Source: Rhodocyclaceae bacterium
Lineage (GTDB): Bacteria; Pseudomonadota; Gammaproteobacteria; Burkholderiales; Rhodocyclaceae
Assembly: GCA_019750575.1 (NCBI GenBank)
Contig: JAIEOJ010000277.1
Location: 1 to 57,335, forward strand
Reading direction: 5' to 3'
DNA: 57,335 nt
Both the position numbers and the translations under genes were made by a program. Positions within the stretch are counted from its first letter, which is position 1, and each line of letters starts with the position of its first letter. The notes below the pieces were generated by a model. The model saw only the letters and a list, made by a program, of their open reading frames with translations, was not told the origin of the DNA and ran no database searches. Positions 51,220 through 57,335 of the stretch are shown piece by piece.

Positions 51220-51357
51220 ATGCTCTTCCTGATCTATTACGTCGTCGCAATCACTGTTCTGGTGCTGCACTTTACCGGCTGGCTGAGTCGCCACAATCTT
51301 GAATGGCTGGTCCTTGTACTTGCCGTCACCGTATTCCCCGCCGTCATCTATCTCTGA
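51220..51357 (+). CDS. 45-aa predicted membrane protein (not in ORF track)
   Basis: GGGGAC RBS-like then MLFLIYYVVAITVLVLHFTGWLSRHNLEWLVLVLAVTVFPAVIYL*; own terminator. Confidence 0.65.
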   Translation: MLFLIYYVVAITVLVLHFTGWLSRHNLEWLVLVLAVTVFPAVIYL

Positions 51358-51372
51358 CCGGATGCGCAGACA

Positions 51373-51400
51373 AAAAAGCCAGTCCTCAGACTGGCTTTTT
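51373..51400. terminator. Terminator after small membrane protein gene (convergent with thrC)
   Basis: AAAAAGCCAGTC-CTCA-GACTGGCTTTTT. Confidence 0.88.
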
Positions 51401-51429
51401 TACTTTGCTCACTACGGCAGCACCGGCAC

Positions 51430-52857
51430 TCAGCAACGGGCCCGGATATAGGCCTTGACCGCGTCCGTGTCCGGATCCATGACCTCGACGCGTTGCGGCA
51501 GCTTCTCTATACCTTCCAGTTCGGCCGGACGCGGTGCCTGCAGGTCCAATGCCTCCTGTATGGTCTCGGCAAACTTGACCGCCTGCGCCGTCTCCAGCAC
51601 CAGCATGGGCACGGCCTCATCACGCACTTCCAGCGCCACCTTGAGGCCGTCAGCCGTATGCGTGTCGATCAGGGTGCGGTAGCGGTCCCAACAGTAGCGT
51701 ATGGTCGCCAGACGGTCACCATGCGAGCTGCTGCCGGACAGGAAGCCGAACTCAGGCAGACGCGCAAAGAACGGCGTCTGGCTCAGATCGAAGCTGCCAC
51801 CGGCATCGACCTTGCTCCACAGCTCGCGCACCTTGGCTGAATCGCGGCCGACCAGATCAAAGACAAAGCGCTCGAAATTCGAGGCCTTGGAAATGTCCAT
51901 CGAAGGGCTGGAGGTCACATAGGTTTCGGCGGTCTGGCGCGGGCGATAAACGCCGGTACGGAAGAATTCGTCCAGCACGTCATTCTCGTTTGTGGCACAC
52001 ACCAGTCGGGCGATCGGCAATCCCATCATGCGCGCCACATGGCCGGCGCAGATATTGCCGAAGTTGCCCGAAGGCACGCAGAAGCTGACCTGCTCGTCCT
52101 CCGATACCGTCGCCTCGAAATAACCCTTGAAGTAATACACCACCTGGGCCATCACGCGCGCCCAGTTGATCGAATTGACGGCGCCGATCTTGTACTCGGC
52201 CTTGAAGCCCGCATCGTTGGAAACCGCCTTGACGATGTCCTGGGCATCATCGAACATGCCGCGAATGGCGATGTTGTAGATGTTCTCGTCCTGCAGCGAA
52301 TACATCTGGGCACGCTGGAAGGCGCTCATCTTGCCGTCCGGCGAAAGCATGAACACACGCACGCCGGCCTTGCCGCGCATCGCGTACTCGGCCGCCGAAC
52401 CGGTGTCACCGGAAGTCGCACCGAGGATGTTGATCTGCTGACCGCGTCTGGCCAGCACATACTCGAACAGATTGCCGAGCAACTGCATGGCCATGTCCTT
52501 GAAGGCCAGCGTCGGGCCGTTGGACAGTTCCAGCAGATGCAGGCCCGGCTCCAGCATGGTCAGCGGCGTGATATCGCCTGCCTTGGCCGGATCGCGCGAG
52601 AAATGGTAGGTCTGCGCCGTATAGGTCTTCGCTACCAGCGCCTTCAGGTCGGCAGCAGGAATGTCATCGACATACAGACTGAAAATTTCGTAGGCCAGCT
52701 CGGCATACGACAACTTGCGCCACTGGGCCAGCGTGGCCTTGCTGACCTGCGGATAAGTCTCGGGCAAGTAGAGGCCGCCATCGGGCGCCAGACCGCCAAG
52801 GAGAATGTCGCTGAAGGAAAGTGCCGGCGCATTGCCGCGCGTGCTGATGTATTTCAT
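51430..52857 (-). CDS. thrC: Threonine synthase
   Basis: MKYISTRGNAPALSFSDILLGGLAPDGGLYLPE, SNGPTLAFKDMAMQ. Confidence 0.96.
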   Translation of the reverse strand: MKYISTRGNAPALSFSDILLGGLAPDGGLYLPETYPQVSKATLAQWRKLSYAELAYEIFSLYVDDIPAADLKALVAKTYTAQTYHFSRDPAKAGDITPLTMLEPGLHLLELSNGPTLAFKDMAMQLLGNLFEYVLARRGQQINILGATSGDTGSAAEYAMRGKAGVRVFMLSPDGKMSAFQRAQMYSLQDENIYNIAIRGMFDDAQDIVKAVSNDAGFKAEYKIGAVNSINWARVMAQVVYYFKGYFEATVSEDEQVSFCVPSGNFGNICAGHVARMMGLPIARLVCATNENDVLDEFFRTGVYRPRQTAETYVTSSPSMDISKASNFERFVFDLVGRDSAKVRELWSKVDAGGSFDLSQTPFFARLPEFGFLSGSSSHGDRLATIRYCWDRYRTLIDTHTADGLKVALEVRDEAVPMLVLETAQAVKFAETIQEALDLQAPRPAELEGIEKLPQRVEVMDPDTDAVKAYIRARC

Positions 52858-53096
52858 AAACGCTCAGGAAGCTCAAAAGAAAGAGCCTTATCCGCTTGCG
52901 CGTACAAGGCTTCGGCGTATTTTACCTGTTCTCTCTGTCACAGACTCGCGCGATTGCAGCGCGTGCTGCGGGCATGCGTCCATGGGAAAAGACGAAGCTC
53001 GCAGGAGTATCCACTGCAACCTCTCTGCTGAAATACCTCGGGTAGATACAACAGGCTTGCCGAATACCGGAATTGATCGCTACAAAACAAAACAAA

Positions 53097-53128
53097 ACAG
53101 CCCCGCTCGTTTTCACGAACGGGGCTGT
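53097..53128 (-). terminator. Terminator of tct operon (minus strand)
   Basis: ACAGCCCCGcTCGT-TTTC-ACGAaCGGGGCTGT followed on minus strand by (TTTTG)3. Confidence 0.82.
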
Positions 53129-53178
53129 CTAGCCCTTGATCACCGGTCTTGCGACCGGGAATCCTGGAAATTTACTGC

Positions 53179-54684
53179 TTAGGCAGCTGCCTTCTTGCCG
53201 GAGACCATACCCCACAGCTTGCTGAGGATCGGCGAGAACAGCATGATCAGTGCCAGAGCGGTGATGCCGCCGACCAGGCCGTTCGCGAAGAACACGCCCA
53301 TGTCGCCTTGCGAGGTCAGCAGAGCCTGACGGAACGCGCCTTCAGCGGTATCGCCCAGCACCAGTGCCAGAACCATGGGCGCCAGCGGGTAGGACAGCTT
53401 CTTGAACACATAGCCGATGATGCCGAAGACAACCATCAGATACACGTCAAACATCGCGTTACCGACGGTGTAGGAACCGATGGCGCAGATCACGAGGATC
53501 ACCGGAGCGATGATCGAGAACGGGATCTTCAGGATGGCTGCGAAGTACGGAACGGTGGTCAGAACCACGATCAGACCGGCGATGTTACCGAGGTACATCG
53601 AAGCGATCAGACCCCACACGAAGTCGGCCTTCTCAACGAACAGCAGCGGACCCGGTTGCAGACCCCAGATCAGCAGGCCGCCCAGCAGCACCGCAGCGGT
53701 CGGCGAACCCGGGATACCCAGGGTCAGCATCGGCAGAAGTGCGGAGGTACCGGCAGCGTGAGCAGCGGTTTCCGGAGCAACGATACCTTCCATTTCACCC
53801 TTGCCGAAACCGGCCGGGTTCTTGGCGAACTTCTTGGCGATACCGTAGGACATGAACGAAGCCGGGGTAGCACCGCCCGGGGTCACGCCCATCCAGCAGC
53901 CGATCAGCGAGCCGCGGATGAAGGTAGCCCAGTAAGCCGGCAGCTTCTTCCAGGTCTGCCACACGACCTTGGCGTCGATCTTGGCTTCGGTACCCTTGAA
54001 GGCCAGACCTTCTTCCATTGTCAGCAGGATTTCGCCCAGACCGAACAAACCGATAACGGCGATCAGGAAGTCGAAACCGCGCATCAGTTCTTCTTCACCG
54101 AAGGTCAGACGCAGCTGGCCGGTGATGGTGTCCATACCGACGGCAGCCAGTGCAAAACCGATCATCATGGCGGCGATGGTCTTGAACGGCGGCTCCTTGG
54201 ACATACCCACGAAGGAACAGAAGGTCAGCAGCTGCACGGCGAAGAACTCGGCGGGGCCGAACTTCAGTGCGAACTTGGCAACCATCGGAGCCAGGAAGGT
54301 GATCATCAGAACAGCGACGAAAGCGCCAACGAACGACGAGGTGAAAGCGGTCGTCAGTGCGGTGCCCGGATCGCCCTTCTGTGCCATCGGGTAACCGTCG
54401 AAGGTCGTTGCAACAGACCAGGGTTCGCCCGGGATGTTGAACAGGATCGAGGTGATGGCACCACCGAACAGTGCGCCCCAGTAGATACAGGACAGCATGA
54501 TGATCGCCGAGGTCGGCTCCATCGAGAACGTCAGCGGCAGCAGAATGGCCACGCCGTTGGCACCGCCGAGACCCGGCAGGGTACCAATCAGCACACCCAG
54601 AATGGTGCCGATAAACATGTACATGACGTTTTGCCACGTCAGTGCGACGGCAAAGCCGCCCATCAATGCATTAATTTCTTCCAC
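53179..54684 (-). CDS. tctA: Tripartite tricarboxylate transporter large permease (TctA)
   Basis: GTILGVLIGTLPGLGGANGVAILLPLTF, ITSILFNIPGEPWSVATTFDGYPMAQ. Confidence 0.93.
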   Translation of the reverse strand: MEEINALMGGFAVALTWQNVMYMFIGTILGVLIGTLPGLGGANGVAILLPLTFSMEPTSAIIMLSCIYWGALFGGAITSILFNIPGEPWSVATTFDGYPMAQKGDPGTALTTAFTSSFVGAFVAVLMITFLAPMVAKFALKFGPAEFFAVQLLTFCSFVGMSKEPPFKTIAAMMIGFALAAVGMDTITGQLRLTFGEEELMRGFDFLIAVIGLFGLGEILLTMEEGLAFKGTEAKIDAKVVWQTWKKLPAYWATFIRGSLIGCWMGVTPGGATPASFMSYGIAKKFAKNPAGFGKGEMEGIVAPETAAHAAGTSALLPMLTLGIPGSPTAAVLLGGLLIWGLQPGPLLFVEKADFVWGLIASMYLGNIAGLIVVLTTVPYFAAILKIPFSIIAPVILVICAIGSYTVGNAMFDVYLMVVFGIIGYVFKKLSYPLAPMVLALVLGDTAEGAFRQALLTSQGDMGVFFANGLVGGITALALIMLFSPILSKLWGMVSGKKAAA

Positions 54685-54716
54685 AACCTTCTCCTAATAC
54701 TTTTTCTAAGGTCGAT

Positions 54717-55223
54717 TTAGTAACCGAACATGGCTTCCAGCGGACCCTTAGGCAGCGGAATCGTGAACCACACTTCAAACATGAAGAACAAGAAAACGTT
54801 CACCGGCACAGCGACCAGGATGGACTTGATGGCGCTGAACTTGCCCTGCCACATCATGAAGGCGATGATGAAGATGGCAGATGCCACGTAGATGCCAGTA
54901 AAGCCGATCACGGCAACGTAGACGATGCTCGGGATGAGCACGGCCATGACCATGCGAAGTTGTTCGTGTTCGACGAAGTCGCCAAGTTCCTTGCTATCGG
55001 CACGGAAAGCACTGATGGTCGTGACAATACCGCTGATAACAATCAGAAGGCCAACGTAGAAGGGGAACGAGCCCGACTCCGGACCGTCCGAACCCCAGCC
55101 GGCGCCGATGCGGTTACTGTCCCACATGACGATTGCGCCGAAGAGAGTGATGATGATGGCAGTGACGATTTCCGCCGACTTCTGGCTAATCGCGCCACCC
55201 TCGTTGTTGTGATTATCCTGCAT
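54717..55223 (-). CDS. tctB: Tripartite tricarboxylate transporter small permease (TctB)
   Basis: Four-TM protein between tctA and tctC; GPESGSFPFYVGLLIVISG. Confidence 0.85.
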   Translation of the reverse strand: MQDNHNNEGGAISQKSAEIVTAIIITLFGAIVMWDSNRIGAGWGSDGPESGSFPFYVGLLIVISGIVTTISAFRADSKELGDFVEHEQLRMVMAVLIPSIVYVAVIGFTGIYVASAIFIIAFMMWQGKFSAIKSILVAVPVNVFLFFMFEVWFTIPLPKGPLEAMFGY

Positions 55224-55306
55224 ATAAACTGCCCCGCGTTGAGGTTGATACAAAGACTGGCTAAACCGCGAGCGATTTAGCCAGTCAGTTTTTTACTACA
55301 AAACGA

Positions 55307-56326
55307 TTACTTGGCCAGGAAGCCAGCTTCTTGCATCAGCTGCTTGTGGTCGGCTTCTGCCTTGGTCAGCCAATCGGCAAATTCCTTGCCGGTCAGCACG
55401 GTCTGGCTGAAAGCACCCTTTTCCATGTATTCCTTCCACTCCGGCGTAGCCATCATCTTCTTGAAGACTTCGTTGAAGTAGGCGATCTGGTCAGCGGTCA
55501 CGCCCGGAGCCATGAAGATGCCGCGAAGCATCTGATAGTCGGTCGGGACACCAGCTTCCTTACAGGTCGGAATGTCGTTCCAGGACTGGGTGGCGGTCAC
55601 CTTGGTCTTGTACGGCAGGCGGACGTCGTCGAACACGCACTGGGCGGTCAGCGAGCCAGCACGCCATTGGGCGACAGCTTCAGCCGGGTTGTTCACGGTG
55701 GAGTCAACGTGGTTACCCACCAGTTGAACGGCCACTTCGCCACCGCCCTTGTAGGGGATGTAGCTGAACTTGGCGCCGGTAGCCTTTTCAAGACCCACGG
55801 TGATGATCTGGTCTTCCTGCTTGGAGCCGGTACCACCCATCTTGAACTTGCCCGGGCCAGCGGCCTTGGCAGCTTCAATGTAGTCCTTGGCGGACTTGTA
55901 GCCCTTTTCGGTGTTGGTCCACAGGATGAACTGGTCCAGTGCCAGCATGGCAACCGGGGTCATGTCCTTCCAGTTGAACGGAACACCAGTGGCCAGCGGC
56001 GTGGTGAACAGGTTCGACAGGGTGATGATGATCTTGTAGGGATCGCCCTTGCTGTTCTTGACCGACAGGAAGCCTTCGGCGCCAGCGCCGCCAGACTTGT
56101 TCACGACGACCAGGGGCTGCTTCATCAGGTTGTGCTTGACGATGATGCCTTGCATCAGACGAGCCATCTGGTCAGCGCCACCGCCGGTACCGGCCGGGAC
56201 GACGAACTCAACCTGCTTATCGGGTTCCCAGGCGGCCAGGGCCGACGTGGAAACGGAAGCAACCAGGCCAGCGCCCATCACGCCAACGAGAGCCTTGCCG
56301 AATGCGGATTTCATGGAAATTGCCAT
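55307..56326 (-). CDS. tctC: Tripartite tricarboxylate transporter substrate-binding protein (Bug/TctC)
   Basis: Signal peptide, VEFVVPAGTGGGADQMARLMQ, VVVNKSGGAGAEGFL. Confidence 0.93.
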   Translation of the reverse strand: MAISMKSAFGKALVGVMGAGLVASVSTSALAAWEPDKQVEFVVPAGTGGGADQMARLMQGIIVKHNLMKQPLVVVNKSGGAGAEGFLSVKNSKGDPYKIIITLSNLFTTPLATGVPFNWKDMTPVAMLALDQFILWTNTEKGYKSAKDYIEAAKAAGPGKFKMGGTGSKQEDQIITVGLEKATGAKFSYIPYKGGGEVAVQLVGNHVDSTVNNPAEAVAQWRAGSLTAQCVFDDVRLPYKTKVTATQSWNDIPTCKEAGVPTDYQMLRGIFMAPGVTADQIAYFNEVFKKMMATPEWKEYMEKGAFSQTVLTGKEFADWLTKAEADHKQLMQEAGFLAK

Positions 56327-56862
56327 AGTGCGGTTCTCCTCTAACTACATTGAAAGAATACAGCCACCATTTACTGCTGTTGCCGCCTGCTTCTGCCAAG
56401 CTGACCGGCAACTACCCAGAACTCTCTCGCGAAGAACCTGAGGCTCCGCCAGAAAGAACTGAATCCGGGCAGTTGATTAACGATCATCAGGACTGAAGGG
56501 ATGACCGACATCAACTGCTTAAAACTTTTCGGGTAGATGCGCTGCCTGAACGGCGCGCCTGTACCTCCCCTGTGCAACTCAATACCATGCGTGAAAACGA
56601 ACTGCCATTCACTTTTCCGCACTCGTGATCACTGCCATGACCACATCAACAAACCGGCTTCTTGCCCGATTAGCTGGGCGAATATACCACATCAATTCCG
56701 CAATAAGCGCGTTACGGAAAATTTCTCAAAACACCGAGCAGCCAAAAAAATCTCAACAAAAACAACAATATAAAAACACAACTTAACAACACATCAATTG
56801 CATGCCGGGATTAGGCTGAATGATCCCGCTCTTTTCTCCAGCATTGCAACGGTAATTCCGGA

Positions 56863-56894
56863 AAAAACGGATGCCCTTTCGGGCATCCGTTTTT
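56863..56894 (-). terminator. Terminator downstream of terC-like gene
   Basis: AAAAACGGATGCCC-TTTC-GGGCATCCGTTTTT. Confidence 0.88.
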
Positions 56895-56909
56895 CGTACA
56901 GGGTACTGC

Positions 56910-57335
56910 TTAGTGAGCAGCCTCGCCAGCCGGCTTCTTCGAAGCCAGGTACTTGCCGAGGGCAACCACAAACGCGGCGCCAATGAAAGGAGCAGCGGTT
57001 TCCAGCCAGGCGGCGTTCGCATGCAGCCAATCCTTGATGGCGCCATCATGCACAGCCATGTCGCCCGCCACATAACCCAGCAGTGCACCACCGATGGTGA
57101 TGATGATGGGGAAGCGGTCCATGACCTTCAGCAGCACTGCGCTACCGAAGATGATCAGCGGGATCGAGACGCCCAGACCGATGATCAGGAGCAGCAGGCT
57201 GCCCTTGGCAGCGGCGGCCACGGCGATCACGTTGTCGAGGGACATGACGAAGTCGGCGATCAGGATGGTCTTGACTGCGCCCATCATGTTGGATGCGCCT
57301 TCAAGGTCACCGTGTCCGTCTTCCGGCACCAGCAG
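56910..57335 (-). CDS. TerC-family membrane protein (5' end outside window)
   Basis: TILIADFVMSLDNVIAVAAAAKG, LIIGLGVSIPLIIFGSAVLLKVMDRFPIIITIGGALLGYVAGDM. Confidence 0.92.
   Translation of the reverse strand: MLVPEDGHGDLEGASNMMGAVKTILIADFVMSLDNVIAVAAAAKGSLLLLIIGLGVSIPLIIFGSAVLLKVMDRFPIIITIGGALLGYVAGDMAVHDGAIKDWLHANAAWLETAAPFIGAAFVVALGKYLASKKPAGEAAH

Noticed and set aside
53149-54720. 523-aa plus-strand ORF opposite tctA
   Set aside because: Exactly antisense to tctA with low-complexity QHDG-type composition.

Overview
57.3 kb bacterial chromosomal window, GC-rich and densely coding. The gene content (NrtA-type ABC transporter, Bug/TctC proteins, PEP-CTERM protein, tex, prfC) suggests a betaproteobacterium; this is inference, not tested. 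Most of it is core or housekeeping: prfC, lysS, mnmC, tex, ung, selO, hslO, bioAFD, thrC, a tctABC-type carboxylate transporter, an RND efflux pair and cynS. I saw no rRNA, tRNA, CRISPR array, phage or transposase gene. The most interesting items are: (1) a compact porin / small phosphate-binding-like periplasmic protein / CHASE8-HAMP-PAS-GGDEF operon with a 10+10 bp inverted repeat just upstream; (2) a NarL-type two-component system directly upstream of a cyanate ABC transporter-cyanase operon, with a perfect 9+9 bp inverted repeat in the intergenic gap and a 13-bp-stem hairpin inside the operon; (3) a PEP-CTERM gene with a consensus-like sigma54 -24/-12 element and two phased 22-bp upstream repeats; (4) an Hsp33 (HslO) lacking two of the four canonical zinc/redox cysteines; (5) two REPIN-like inverted repeats and one MITE-like 'CACCAC..CACAAAG' repeat; (6) a MerR regulator carrying CarH-like B12-photoreceptor signature residues; (7) a 45-aa membrane protein gene missed by the ORF track. 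No searches or alignments could be run; family names come from motif recognition.
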